Part shown: piece after piece, positions 1 to 10,084 of the stretch | How the letters are laid out: every line of letters begins with the position of its first letter | Numbering within the stretch: position 1 is the stretch's first letter | Assembly: GCA_014529385.2 (NCBI GenBank) | Contig: CM043965.1 | Coordinates: forward strand, 16,941,912-17,005,911 | From: Adiantum capillus-veneris | Taxonomy: Eukaryota; Streptophyta; Polypodiopsida; Polypodiales; Pteridaceae | Direction of reading: 5' to 3' | Length of the DNA: 64,000 bases | The notes under the pieces: generated by a model | Databases searched by the model: none | What the model saw: only the letters and a program-made list of their open reading frames with translations | What the model was told of the DNA's origin: nothing | Program-made: the position numbers and the translations under genes

Positions 1-653
1 GTGTAGTTCTTTTCCGCACTGTTTAACTGTCGGCTTGCATAACAAACTGGAAAATCCATTGTTCCGTCTCCAGGTTGAGCCAGAATACTCCCAATTGTAT
101 ATGCAGAAGCATCAATGTGAACATGGAATATATTTTATCAATCTGGTGCCTTCAGTACTGGTGCTGATATAAGGTTTTCCATTAGCTTTTGGAATGAAGT
201 TTCACACTCCTCGGTCCAATCGAAATTGACTAGCAAACGATACAGAGGTTGTGCGATAACCGCATACATGTATATGAATCTTTGATAATATCCGCAGTGT
301 CCCATGAAGGATTGCACTTGTTTCGCATTAGTAGGCTTGGGTAGGTCCACTATGACTTTGACTTTGTCTAGGTCAGTGGTTATGCCATTTCTTGAGACAA
401 TGTGTCCTAAGATGCGGCCTTGCTTAACCATGAAGATACACTTTTCCGGGTTAAGACAGATTCGATATGTCCTGCATTTTTCAAAGACCTTTTGCAAATG
501 GTCAATATGTTCCTCTCGTAGTAGAGAGTGTACACAAAGATCATCCATGTATATTTCTAAGAATATTCTTAGGTCTTCTTTGAATGCGTGCGTCATTAAC
601 CTTTGGAAGGTAGCTGGGGCATTAGTTAAGCCAAAAGGCATAACTCGATACAC
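1..653 (-). pseudogene. pol: Reverse transcriptase C-terminal half and RNase H, element 1
   Basis: The frame at 138-653 encodes the palm of a retroelement reverse transcriptase. VMPFGL is near its N-terminus, followed by the catalytic YMDD box, then the LGH motif and the thumb/connection region with FMGHCGYYQRFI. Below 137 the same reading continues as RNase H (HIDASAYTIGSILAQ, then YASRQL) after two adjacent stop codons (TGA TAA) where the family usually has a Trp and a polar residue. The YMDD aspartates are intact. This piece is separated from the N-terminal half of the enzyme only by one TAA codon near 663-665. Function in the family is copying element RNA into cDNA in cytoplasmic particles; here it is a pseudogene. 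Confidence 0.88.
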
Positions 654-665
654 ATAAACTCCCCA

Positions 666-1455
666 TTATGTGGCAAACGCTGTTTTGTGTGAATCCTCTC
701 TTGCTATTGCCAGTTGGTTATATCCTGAAAACCCATCTAGAAAGGAATAAGCCCGTTTTCCATCCACCCCCTCAAGTACATGTTCTGTGATTGGCAAGGG
801 ATAATTATCCCTTATGGTAGCTGCATTTACCTTTTTGAGGTTTACACACACTCGCAGTTTTCCATTCTTTTTGGGAACTACCACAATGGGTGACACCCAA
901 TCTGTATGTTCAATTTCATAGATGAATTTAGCTTCCATCAGTTTATCAATCTCTTCTTTGATTCGTTTAGCAAATTTGTCATTATATGTACAAGGACATT
1001 GTTTGCTAGGTTTTGCATCTGATTTTAAAGGAATTTTATGTTGGCATATCGATGGATCAACTCCTTTGAGGTCTTTATAGGACCATGCAAACACATCTTT
1101 ATACTCCTTGAGAAGTTGTGTTAGCGGTTCTTCTTCTTCAGGCTCTAAATCGGTTGCTATATAGACCGCCTGATGCTTTTCACCTAGTTCTGCAAGGTCT
1201 ATCCTTTTTGCATTTTCTGGCCCATCGTAAGATTCTTGGTTGGTTCTTTCCCTGACTGGTGGTGTCATGATGATTTTTCTATCCTGGATGGTAAATTTTT
1301 GATAGTGTGATGGTACGTTCATGTTTCCCTTTTGTGACTCCCCTTTACCATCACTATCTTCTTCCGTAGTCCATATCTCACGTAAAGACCTTTTCAGTTC
1401 TTGGTATTTCCGTTTACGCTCCAGTTTGGTCCACTCTTGGTCTTTTGTTGTTGCT
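666..1455 (-). pseudogene. pol: Reverse transcriptase N-terminal half, element 1
   Basis: The frame at 666-1322 contains the fingers and first palm motif of a gypsy reverse transcriptase: VVPKKNGKLRVCV, then the Asp-bearing YSFLDGFSGYNQL, ending at HKTAFAT. The next codon is TAA where the family normally continues with Glu-Trp-Gly, so a single substitution divides the enzyme from the YMDD half. The same frame is open upstream past the first Met, through a YQELKRSLREIW stretch, to about 1455, so the Met at 1322 is probably not the true start. At about 1455-1462 a T8 run (A8 on the coding strand) separates it from the preceding frame, making a replication-slippage frameshift likely. Confidence 0.87.
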
Positions 1456-2074
1456 TTTTTTTATTTTTGAGATTTTTGTGATTTTGTTCCTGTTTTATTT
1501 CCTCTCGAGGTCTTTCCTTGCGATCTTTCGAGAATCTTCCTGATATGTGATCTTTTACAGAATACTCTGCTTTTACAAGCATCAAATAGTGAGTTTTACC
1601 TTTTATCATGGGCATCAGGTTCTCTCTTGCTTTGTTTCCTGCTCGTTTCCTCTTATAGCGTTCCTGGCGTCTAGGGTGCTGATTAGCAAAATCATAAAAC
1701 TTACTATTCTCCGGTTCCCTTCCACTCTCACTTGAGGTGTCCGAACACTCATTATCTGCATCATCATTTACTTCCAGATGTTCAAAGGAGTTATAAAACT
1801 CTTCTTGTTCTGGTGGTTCTATCGTCTCATCTTCTCCTGGTATAATGTTTACCATGTAATAGGGTAGCACATCATAGCCATCTTTATCGCAAAATTTTGT
1901 TATTGGACTATCAGTAATGGTACAGACATCCGATGTTGCTAGTATGTGTTCCCATTCTAGAGGTTCCAAGGCATCTTCAGGGAAAGGTTCCGGAATATAC
2001 TCCTTGTCCTCAATTGCTCTTTCTAAGACGCATTCCTCTCTTCTTAAGCTTCCACAATGTGCAGCTCGGCACAT
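1394..2074 (-). pseudogene. Protease-RT linker region of the element 1 polyprotein
   Basis: This open frame of 226 codons lies between the protease and reverse transcriptase parts of element 1. It has no recognisable catalytic motif. It is very acidic in its middle part and strongly basic and Lys/Gln-rich near its C-terminal end. Element 2 has a clearly related stretch at 9211-9737 (shared patterns such as QKPRRQ...YRRKR and a SLREIW/SLKEIY tail), which supports this as a real conserved spacer of the family rather than a chance frame. The C-terminal end drifts out of frame at an A8 run; the true reading joins the RT frame. Confidence 0.7.
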
Positions 2075-2089
2075 CCATAGCTCTTTTTG

Positions 2090-3880
2090 TTACCCTAACC
2101 ATGTTGGGAGTTCTGATCCTGCTACTGTAGCTGAATCAAACTCTTCCACAGGTGTTTGGTTCACATCTTTGTAACTATGGTCTTTCAAGTGTATTTTAGT
2201 TGTTGTCTCTCCATGTCTGAGGTATATGTGGTCGTAACCCCAATCTTGGACCATCTTCAATTGTCGCATGGATGGTCTTCCTAAGATGATCTCATAATTG
2301 TTCTTTTTGTCGAAATTGACTATTGCAAATGTATGCTCATACTCGACCCCGCACGAAGTGACAATCACTTTTTCTAAGAGTCCTAGAGGCTTCTCCATGA
2401 ACCCATCTGCCAATTGCAATTTCATTCTGGTAGCCCTTAAAGCTGGTTTTCCCGATTTTTTCCAGATTTCCTTGGTGGAGATAGCAACTCCTGCTCCACT
2501 GTCAAGAATAGCTTTGGAAACTACTACTTGGAATTCTAATGGTAGCGTGATGTTTCCATCTTCTCCCTCGCAATACTCTCCAACCTTGTTTAATGGTACT
2601 GGCTTAGTGTTTAGTTGAGGCTTGTCCAACTCTATGATCCCTTCTTGTAGCCTCAAGGTGGGGTCTTTTACTCCAAATTTTTCTAGGCATTTACCTACTG
2701 TGGTCCACATGTTTGGCCGTAACCTTAGGAGTTCGGCTAATGTGATTGTGCATGCCACCGGGGTGGACAATAACTCAATCAATCCTTGCGAATCCATCAC
2801 TTTGTTAGAAGAAAGTCTTTGAGATGGGATTGCTCTCACTTTCAACTTGGCTTCATACTCTCCTATGTAAGAGGGTAAAGTTCTCAGCGAGTCTGGTTGG
2901 CTGTGCCCTGAACTAATTGATCCTTGGTCTCCCTCTTGTGAATGTATCTCAAAGTTCATTTGTGACCTTGCCTCAAATTCTTCAATAGGAGTTAAGGTTA
3001 CATTATTTTCTTTTCTCGTGCTATTCATGTGGTTACTCATCCTATTAGCCTCATTGGCCTCACGGATTTGCTTCCACAGATCGTCTAGACCGTTACATTC
3101 CTTACCCACTTCTGCCAATATTTTAGGCTGGAACCCGTCACTTGCCTCATCTATTGTATTTGGCACTATGATAGGCTCTCCTCTGGACTCATAGGCATTA
3201 GTGAGTCTTTCCTTTGTTTCTACATGTTCCTCTAAAGTTGGTTGGATAGGGGTTGGAGCCGGTGCCTCATGCCAATTTGCAAGTTTACCCAACGGGTCTT
3301 CCATCAATGATTGAGCTGTTTCGATCATCTTTTTACACATTGCAAACCTTTTTTTTTCTATTTCTGCATATGGATAAGTCATCCACCTTTGCTCCTGGGT
3401 TTGGTTCTTTTTAAGTCTAGCTTCATAAGCTTTTAGAAGCGCATCCAACTGCTCATTTACCTTGTCTGCTAGTACAGATCCTCCTGATCCTGCACTTTTG
3501 GGCTCTGCTATTTCTTTGGGTGCTATGGTTGCCGTGGTGTGTGAGCTTAAGCTAGCTAGATCCTCTAACCGCTCTAATCTATCCTTTGTATGTTTCAACT
3601 CCTCGGATATAGCTGTTTGCTGTCGTTCTTGCTTGGCTTTCATACGCGCCTTTCTAGCTTTCCAAGTGCTTCTCTGATTTTTCGTTTCTGAACTTTGGGC
3701 ATCGGTTTTTGGCTCTTCAACTATGGGTTGGTTTGTCATTCTTTGAGCTTGGACTCGTGTTACTGCCTGAATAGGTATGATTGTTTCATTTTTCGACCCT
3801 CCACTGGAAGGTACTGTTTCTAGCATGTTCAAGGTGGTTTTTGCTCCTTTGCTAGGGTTTTTAGGGAAATCGGGAATCAA
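2090..3880 (-). CDS. Gag-protease region with retropepsin domain, element 1
   Basis: The longest intact retroelement frame in the window, 596 codons. Residues 1-330 are charged and coiled-coil-like (KARKARMKAKQERQQ, heptad-like ELKHTKDRLERLEDLA) and match the C-terminal Gag region. The retropepsin-like aspartic protease lies at roughly residues 440-560. It has active-site DSGAG at 460-464 after hydrophobic residues, and the ILGRP strand motif at 532-536, the order expected for plant gypsy proteases. The family function is maturation of Gag-Pol. The Met at 3880 is the first of the open frame, but the frame belongs to a longer polyprotein entered from the zinc-knuckle region just upstream, where a stop now intervenes. 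Element 2 carries the homologous segment at 10251-11412. Confidence 0.82.
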   Translation of the reverse strand: MIPDFPKNPSKGAKTTLNMLETVPSSGGSKNETIIPIQAVTRVQAQRMTNQPIVEEPKTDAQSSETKNQRSTWKARKARMKAKQERQQTAISEELKHTKDRLERLEDLASLSSHTTATIAPKEIAEPKSAGSGGSVLADKVNEQLDALLKAYEARLKKNQTQEQRWMTYPYAEIEKKRFAMCKKMIETAQSLMEDPLGKLANWHEAPAPTPIQPTLEEHVETKERLTNAYESRGEPIIVPNTIDEASDGFQPKILAEVGKECNGLDDLWKQIREANEANRMSNHMNSTRKENNVTLTPIEEFEARSQMNFEIHSQEGDQGSISSGHSQPDSLRTLPSYIGEYEAKLKVRAIPSQRLSSNKVMDSQGLIELLSTPVACTITLAELLRLRPNMWTTVGKCLEKFGVKDPTLRLQEGIIELDKPQLNTKPVPLNKVGEYCEGEDGNITLPLEFQVVVSKAILDSGAGVAISTKEIWKKSGKPALRATRMKLQLADGFMEKPLGLLEKVIVTSCGVEYEHTFAIVNFDKKNNYEIILGRPSMRQLKMVQDWGYDHIYLRHGETTTKIHLKDHSYKDVNQTPVEEFDSATVAGSELPTWLG

Positions 3881-4030
3881 ATCAGTAACTCCACACTCAG
3901 TGCACTACGCGTTGACTCTAATGATTTCATCATGAGGATAGTCTCTCAGCCAATGGTCTCCACCACACTTGTAGCAGGGTCCCTTGGGTTGTTGAGGTGC
4001 TCCTTGAGCTCCCCTTTGTTGGTATGCATG
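3865..4030 (-). pseudogene. Gag zinc-knuckle pair, element 1, both damaged
   Basis: This segment is not an open frame of its own. On the minus strand it reads CYKCGGDHWLRDYP at about 3938-3976, a CX2CX4HX4C nucleic-acid-binding knuckle with its last Cys replaced by Tyr. A second CTECGV...DFP segment follows, in which the His and last Cys are also lost. An in-frame stop lies between the two. In plant retrotransposons such knuckles bind genomic RNA for packaging. The Cys-to-Tyr change is a single transition, as expected of a methylated, decaying element. Confidence 0.65.
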
Positions 4031-4072
4031 TCTCTGTCCGCCCATGAGTCCGTTGGCTATGAACAAGAATGT

Positions 4073-5631
4073 TCATTCATCTAAACTATATCTTCCTTCT
4101 CCTGTTGCATGTGCAGCTATTGGTGGTCCTGTACTTCCTATCATGCTCCATGGTTCTGGTGTCGAGGGTTCTTCCGGTGGATAATAGATAGAGTTTTCCG
4201 CATATCCATTGGGATCTTCATAATATCCATGCATAGGCACCAAAGCCTTATCCTCTAATTCAGTTACGGTTGGTATATATCTTATACCAACTGGTCGTAA
4301 TCCTGGTAGGGGTGGTTGTTGCCCCAATATGGTCTTTCTACACCTACAGGTCCTTGTAGGTTGCCTGCTTGATACCTAGGCATCCGTGGAACTTGAGGAG
4401 AAGCTACCTGACCTTGGGGAGCGTAAGGTCTCTCTCTCACATATCCCTTGTTATAATAACATTCCTCTGTCCCATGGTTTGTCCATTTTTGTTCAATAGC
4501 ACACCACTTGGGCTATTTAGCCTGGGGTTTGGCATACAAATTAATCTTTTTTAGCACTTCATCTACAAGCTGCTCTTGGTTTACAGCTACTTCTCCTTTC
4601 GGTGTTGTCTTAGAAGACTTGCTTCCACTTTGTTGTGAAGATGAATCGTCGTCAAGGTCCTTGAACCCCCCCTCTTTGTAGACCGCACAATTGTCCACAA
4701 GGTAAAGAGCCTCCTTGGTCAACTCATTCAACGTCGTGCTTCTTTTCACATGTAAGTCTTTCTGGAGATCCGCATTCCTTAGTCCTTGGATGAATATAAG
4801 CATGAGTCTAGACTGAGTTGGCAGTTCTTCCACAGGACATAACTTAACATATCTTTTTAGTTTTAGGGATGCCTTTCGTACAGGTTCCCCATCTTTCTGT
4901 TTGAATTTATGGATTTGTGAGATGGTATTATGAGTTATCTCCCTTTGTGAGAATTCCTCGATAAACTCGTCAAACACTTCTTCCATAGACTCAAAGTCTC
5001 TACGCTCTAAAGAGTCAAACCAAGTGGCAACATCATCCTCTAGGGTCAGTCCAAACCCTGCAAATTGGGTAGGAAAGTCTAACACCTCTTCGGCTCTAAT
5101 TACACGCACAAAGGCTGCTACATGATCTCTTGGGTCTCTGCTTCCTATGTATTTCTAGTTTACCCATTTTTGCACTTGAGAGGGTCTAATTCTCTGATGG
5201 TCTACAAACCTCATCATTGGATCTCCATGTCCTAATCAATATACCTTCTCAGGTCTTCTGTAATAGGCTGGTTCCTCTCCCAGTGGTGCTCCTAAGCCAT
5301 AATTTCTAACAGTTCTCGCCAGAGATGGTCCATCTCTTTGAACTCGTTCTATGGGTGGCCCTCTAGGCTCTGTTGACCCTTGAGTCTTTGGCTTACTCTC
5401 TCCTTGATACCTTGAATAGAGTGGTGGTTCTTGCAAATCCCTTAGCCCTTGTGTGGCCTGATAACCATCTCGGTTTCGGTCTTGTTCCAATGTTGCACTC
5501 TGTCGAAGCCATGCCTGCAATGATGGCTGGTTTGCTGGTTGGTTTTGGTTGTTGAATGCTTGCTGTCGGGTGGAATGTGAGGTAGCGTCATACTCATCAG
5601 ACTTACTTGGGGTGTAGGTGGCTCTTGGCAC
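4073..5631 (-). pseudogene. gag: Gag core (retrotransposon capsid domain), element 1
   Basis: Three consecutive minus-strand frames (5236-5631, 4513-5109, 4073-4327) read through as one Gag split by stop codons. The middle frame is the capsid-like Retrotrans_gag domain: FAGFGLTLEDDVATWF, then EEFSQREITHNTISQI and LMLIFIQGL. Element 2 has the same signature at 12663-12875 (FEGFGMTLEGKALRWF). The first frame is Pro/Gln/Arg-rich. The last is Pro- and Tyr-rich linker leading to the zinc knuckles. Family function is assembly of the virus-like particle. Stops near 5110-5235 and 4330-4510 make this a pseudogene. Confidence 0.82.
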
Positions 5632-5639
5632 TTCTTCAC

Positions 5640-6462
5640 GGGCATATGCTGATGCTCCTGGACCTGTTGACCTTTCTACCTCCTCTGGGAGAATACTTTG
5701 CTATTCTCGCTCGTATCTATCAACAAAAACTATACCCTTCCCCATGGCAGTTTCATAAGAGAATAAGTAAAGAACCTTGTCTTTGCTTAATTCGTTTACT
5801 TATGGTTCTTTACTACGAAAGTAAGTGACTATACCCTCACTCTCATGCTTTTAGATTTCCACGTTCTCGTTATAAGTTGGAACCCTGGATGTTTTCTTAT
5901 CATACATAAAAATAGCTCCGGGCCGATCAATGTTTGGTGACAGTTCTTGAGCTTCTGAAAACATTTTCCCTTTTGCCACATTATCTCCATATCTGTTGTA
6001 ATCTTTAGGGTTACTGACTATTAGATAGTGGTTCCCCTTTTCATCTCGGAATCTACCTCCATCATCATAGACTTGGATTATCTCCAATCTCTGAGCTGGC
6101 CTCTCTTCGATATAAATGCACTTACGTCCTTGATAGTCAGAATAGAGTAGGGTTCCCCTCGAGTTTGTTCCCTCTAAGAAGATCATAGTGAGCTTGGAAT
6201 CATTCAAAGGATTTAGGGAGGTGCTTCCTCCTGGCATTGGTCCGTCATAGGTGAAACCTCCTGGCTGTTGACTACCCATCATGAAGAAAGATTTGTCTGA
6301 CGAAGTGTTAGTATCACTACCTTCCTCAATAATCGGTGCTAGCGGATCTAGCCTTGCCCGAGTTACACTCTCCTCAGTGGATACTAAGCTACCTTGGTCG
6401 CCTGCCACCTTCTGGTCTCTAACAATGTATCTTCCTGATCTTAAATTCATCAAACTTATCAA
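5640..6462 (-). pseudogene. N-terminal Gag region, element 1
   Basis: The open frame 5851-6462 (203 codons) starts MISLMNLRSGRY. A MxLRSGR-like start is common in plant gypsy Gag proteins, which supports the start at 6462 or the internal Met at about 6450. The remainder has no motif I recognise. The related part of element 2 (13020-13790) shares a WGLE/YNRYGDN-type organisation and the segment around the aromatic YLQV/YLIV strand. Coding character continues to about 5640 with at least two in-frame stops before meeting the Gag core frame. This is the first frame after the leader, so it is probably the translation start of the element. Confidence 0.65.
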
Positions 6463-6872
6463 TGCAATTTATCACAAATCCAACCACTCACCTGGCAAAG
6501 GATCAGTTTCCGCACAAATTCTTGCTTTGTTGCTGAATATACCTGTACACAAGCGTTTAATTTTGGCAATCGAATCAAAGAATTTATCTGCTAGAGGTTA
6601 TCTTAGTAATGATTGGTATAACTGGAGAGTTAATCTCAACCACTACTCTATTTTATACATTGCTGATGTTCTAGATTAGGTTTGCTAATCTGAAACTGTA
6701 CTTTCCTCGGATGTTGATCAATTTACGCGAAAAAATTTGAATTCAGTCTTTATTCCGTCAAATGGACAAACAAGGTCCAAATTCATTTCTGAAAGAAGTT
6801 CTCGAACCCTTAAGCCAAATGGAATCTCATTGTGTAAGCCTAGTCAAATTTTCTCTTCAATAAGCCCCCAGT

Positions 6873-6896
6873 AGACATCCTACGCGTAGGATGTCT
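6873..6896. repeat. 24-bp perfect palindrome, copy 1
   Basis: Perfect dyad, half-site AGACATCCTACG with centre ACGCGT. It is the first of four in the element 1 leader. Confidence 0.9.
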
Positions 6897-7148
6897 TCTG
6901 CTTTGTTTTGCCTGGATTTTTGCACTATGGTTTCTCCTTGATGTGCTGAGCCCACAGCCGTTTTCACTTTTTGATTTGGACACCTATAAGCTGGTCAATG
7001 AGCCAGAAATCTGTTCGGACACCCTGTTGCTGATCTTGATCAGTCTAATCAACTCCAATTGGGACCAAAATTGACCTAGAGGCTTGCCTTAGGCTATACA
7101 ACACCTTGCTATGCTCACAGTCAGTATCTGGCCTCAATTTCTTGCTTT

Positions 7149-7172
7149 AGACATCCTACACGTAGGATGTCT
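7149..7172. repeat. 24-bp palindrome, copy 2 (one change at centre)
   Basis: Same dyad as at 6873 with ACACGT at the centre in place of ACGCGT, the expected product of CpG deamination. Confidence 0.9.
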
Positions 7173-7273
7173 TTTTCATCAAAATGGCTTCAAACTCAAG
7201 GCACGGGCTCCCCTTGGGTTGCTGATCACTTTTGTATACTCAAAATTTGGTTTGGAGTCCAAAATCACACAGA

Positions 7274-7297
7274 AGACATCCTACGCGTAGGATGTCT
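7274..7297. repeat. 24-bp perfect palindrome, copy 3
   Basis: Identical to the copy at 6873, while the flanking unit sequence is clearly diverged. Confidence 0.9.
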
Positions 7298-7717
7298 TTT
7301 TGGCCTGTTTGACCCCAGACTTGACCCATAGCTTCCCCTTGATGTCAGTAACCCAGTGCTATGCTTAGATTTTGGTTTGGATTTCAAAAGTCCCCAATTT
7401 TAGTTGTTCTTGCCTTTTTCAGTCAAAAGTGCTAAAGTCCGCTTTGAACCCAATTTTCTCACCCAAATGAGGTGAAACCCCTTTCAGTCACTCGATATAT
7501 CATGCAAGACATGCTCATGCAACCATCTTATGGTTTTGGTCTTAAAATAATGTTTTGGCACAATTTGGATAGGATGTCTGGCAATTTCAATCTATCTGGC
7601 CTTATCCTATCAAGATATGGTCAAATTTTTCACTTTTCAGTTGAAATTAGGGTAAACCCCACCTTCTGAACACACTGGTTAACTCAAAATACCAAATTTC
7701 CCACCAGATTAGCTTGT

Positions 7718-7741
7718 AGACATCCTACGCGTAGGATGTCT
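7718..7741. repeat. 24-bp perfect palindrome, copy 4
   Basis: Identical to the copy at 6873. An additional half-site (ACGTAGGATGTCT) lies inside the LTR at 8630-8642. Confidence 0.9.
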
Positions 7742-8260
7742 CATGGCTTAAAATTAAATTTTTTTCTGACAGAAATGCTACTGATGCTCTGTAGCTCTAT
7801 CAGAAACACTCACAGTAACTTTTGGACTTCACTTAGGCTTTCAAACACACTTTTGCGTCTTTTACAAACTTGTGATGACTTTACTAAGCAAGTATACATG
7901 CATGAAGTGCTCTAGATCCTGAATCATGATGTCCTACTTACTCTACTCCTACTCATTATGTGAAATGGTGATAATGGTGTTTTGGTTGCTTTCTGACCTC
8001 TCCAGACTCTCAATCTCTCCTCTCACCGTTCTACCTCTCCAATTCCTACTTAAGAACTCGACTACTACCTAAAACTATCTTAGTCTACCTAAATCTACCT
8101 AAGTCGAAGGATCTAGGCCAGACACACACTTCCTAGACTCCCTCTAAGACCTAAAGAGTCCTCCACCCTCTGATCCTATCTAAATGTAAAACGAAACTCT
8201 TGGCAAGCCAAAAATCCCAATCCTCAAGGATTAGTCTCGGTCACCTACCTAAGATTTTTG

Positions 8261-8278
8261 TCCCCGGCAACGGCGCCA
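8261..8278 (-). promoter_or_regulatory. Primer-binding site for tRNA-Asp, element 1
   Basis: The plus strand reads TCCCCGGCAACGGCGCCA. From memory this is the 3' end of plant tRNA-Asp(GUC) including CCA, so the minus strand is its exact complement over 18 bases. One base separates it from the LTR start at 8280. It sets element orientation and the LTR boundary. Confidence 0.93.
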
Positions 8279-8279
8279 A

Positions 8280-9210
8280 TGTTGGACGGATATGCCGCGA
8301 CGGACGTCAGCACAGCGAGAACTCACCTAACATATAATGTCAGCTAAGGATGAAGCTCGACCTGCAGGCGCGTGGAAGCAAGCATAAGGTGTCAACCTAC
8401 ACTCGACAGACTCCTAACTAATTCCTACAGAGGTCTCTACCAATTGTCTAAGTCATAGCCTTCAAGAGTGCATAAGAGGAAACTTCCTACAACGCTTTCT
8501 AGAGCCGAACACCCATCAAAAAATCTCGAAACACCATAGAACTTGAAGGAGACCCTACTAATACCAATAGGTAGCTCTCCCTAAGGTCTATGAACCAAAA
8601 CCCCAACCTAAAACACCCGGTGCAAAATCACGTAGGATGTCTGGTCGAAATCTGCAGGTCTTCGTTTCCAAAATCTAAAGTGCCTAATGTGTAGTTCTAC
8701 TCAATGTGAGCGCGTGGATATGCTGCAATGCAAAATCGCACAACATATGCTCACCCAATCACCAGATGAAGCTCGTAGAAGGAGCTCGCAAAACCGGACC
8801 GTACGCGCGCAATGTAGGTTTCGGTGCGTATCTCTTGTCAGGGGCAACACGCTGCACTTCTCCGCACTCAATTCCGACCACCGGTGCACACGTAGCGTCA
8901 AGATGAAGTTCACACTCTCTCTCGTATACAGTACGCTCACTCACAGTCTTCAAAACTTGTTTTTAAAAATGACAAAAGGTTTTTCATTAAGGTCAAAAAG
9001 TGGTATATATACCTTACAATTCTCAAACCCTAAAGTTCCAAATCAACCATCTACGCCATCTATCTGTCAAAACTGGGATACAATCTAGAAACTTCTGTAA
9101 GTCCCAATATTTACAAGGTGAAAAATCAGGTTTCCTCAATAAATGAATAATTACAGAAATAATAATCTTCCGAATAGTTAGTTGCCGTGGGGTGTGTCCA
9201 GCTTCTAACA
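8280..9210 (-). repeat. 5' LTR of element 1 (931 bp)
   Basis: On the minus strand the LTR begins TGTTAGAAGCTGG (from 9210) and ends CGTCCAACA (8280), one base before the primer site. The right boundary is confirmed by the interrupted frame of element 2, which resumes at 9211. A TATATATA at 9004-9011 is placed as an LTR promoter firing leftwards, leaving about 200 bp of U3. A half-copy of the leader palindrome lies in the transcribed part at 8630-8642. Short plus- and minus-strand frames in 8687-9088 are chance frames. Confidence 0.88.
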
Positions 9211-9737
9211 TAATGGGATGGAACAATCACTATATCTCTACCATCCTCCTCAGTGGTTTCCATTTCAGTTGTATATATCTCCTTTAGAGATTTTTTCAAC
9301 TCTTGATACTTCTTTCTTTGTTCAACTCGTGTCATGGTTGAATTCTTGTCCTGGTATTTAGGTTTTGCTTGAGTTTCCTTTCTTGTTTTTCTCAATGTTT
9401 TTGATACTTCCTGCTCTTTGTTTAAAGGATATCTACCAGTGATTTTGTCTTTCACACAATCATGTGCATCTATCTGCATTAGAAACTGTGCTCTACTAGA
9501 GACTGATGGCATAGGTCTAAATTTCAGTTTTCTTGTGTCTCTTTTTCTTCTATACCATTTCTGTCTTCTCGGTTTTTGGTTTGGAAAGTCAAATAACTTT
9601 TCCTCCCCTCCTTTCATGAGTAGTTTAGCTCTCACATGTTCTTTTTCTGACCTCGAAGCATCTAAGGTAACTGAATGTTCTTCCAACTCATCTGTTGCAT
9701 CATAGTAGAGGTCCGAAAAAACTCGTTGAGCTTTCAT
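9211..9737 (-). pseudogene. Protease-RT linker, element 2, cut by the element 1 insertion
   Basis: The 203-codon frame is homologous to the element 1 linker (QKPRRQ followed by YRRKR; a QELKKSLKEIY tail against QELKRSLREIW in element 1). It runs to IVIVPSHY and there crosses into element 1 LTR, so its last residues below 9211 are read from the LTR and are not native. The VPSHY peptide is also found at the corresponding place in element 1, which shows that the target site is inside a conserved coding segment. Confidence 0.78.
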
Positions 9738-10084
9738 TAAGTCCTTGGATTCTTGAATTTTGTCTTCAAAATAAGAAGGGTTGAGATCATTTGTATGGGA
9801 ATTATGTCATAGACATCCTGATTGCAAAATTGAGTAGGCATAGACGTATTTACACGTACATCCATTATTGCTAAAATTTGAGTCCACTCAAATGGCTCAA
9901 ACAAATGCTCTAGAAAGAGTTCAGGTACATAGGTTTCATCTGTGCAATCCCTTTCTGAGATACATTCTTCTCGTTTTTAGCTCCCATTTTCTGAGGCTCT
10001 CCACATCCAAATAGGTGTGTCTTTGTTCAACCAAGCTGAAAGCTTAGTTTTAGCCAAAGAGACTGAATCAAATTCTTGTATGGG

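Larger units (their letters stand above)
6463..8260 (-). other. Long untranslated leader of element 1
   Basis: About 1.8 kb between the primer site and gag without coding potential. It holds four copies of a 24-bp palindrome, listed separately, set in diverged tandem units. After three of the palindromes the flanking text can still be matched loosely: a CCCCTTG block followed by a TTTGGTTTGGA-like block. The stretch 7745-8260 is AT-rich with short CTACCTAA-like repeats and nothing else recognised. Confidence 0.6.
1..9210 (-). mobile_element. Ty3/gypsy LTR retrotransposon, element 1 (3' part off-window)
   Basis: Reading leftwards the order is 5' LTR (8280-9210), tRNA-Asp primer site, long leader, gag, zinc knuckles, protease, reverse transcriptase and the start of RNase H, which runs off the left edge. 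This is the Ty3/gypsy order up to RNase H; integrase and the 3' LTR would lie outside. The LTR right end splits a reading frame of element 2 just after the residues VPSHY, a peptide also present in element 1 itself, so the insertion point is placed to the base. The 5 bases to the right (9211-9215, taatg) are the expected target duplication, but the partner copy is off-window. Several stops and at least one frameshift mean it is not coding-competent as read. Confidence 0.9.

Noticed and set aside
8261-8278. tRNA-Asp-like sequence as a tRNA gene
   Set aside because: Only the 3' 18 bases match and they abut an LTR; it is a primer-binding site. The same applies to the tRNA-Trp and tRNA-iMet matches.
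8687-9088. 133-codon plus-strand gene
   Set aside because: It lies wholly inside the element 1 LTR, has no motif and overlaps the leftward promoter.
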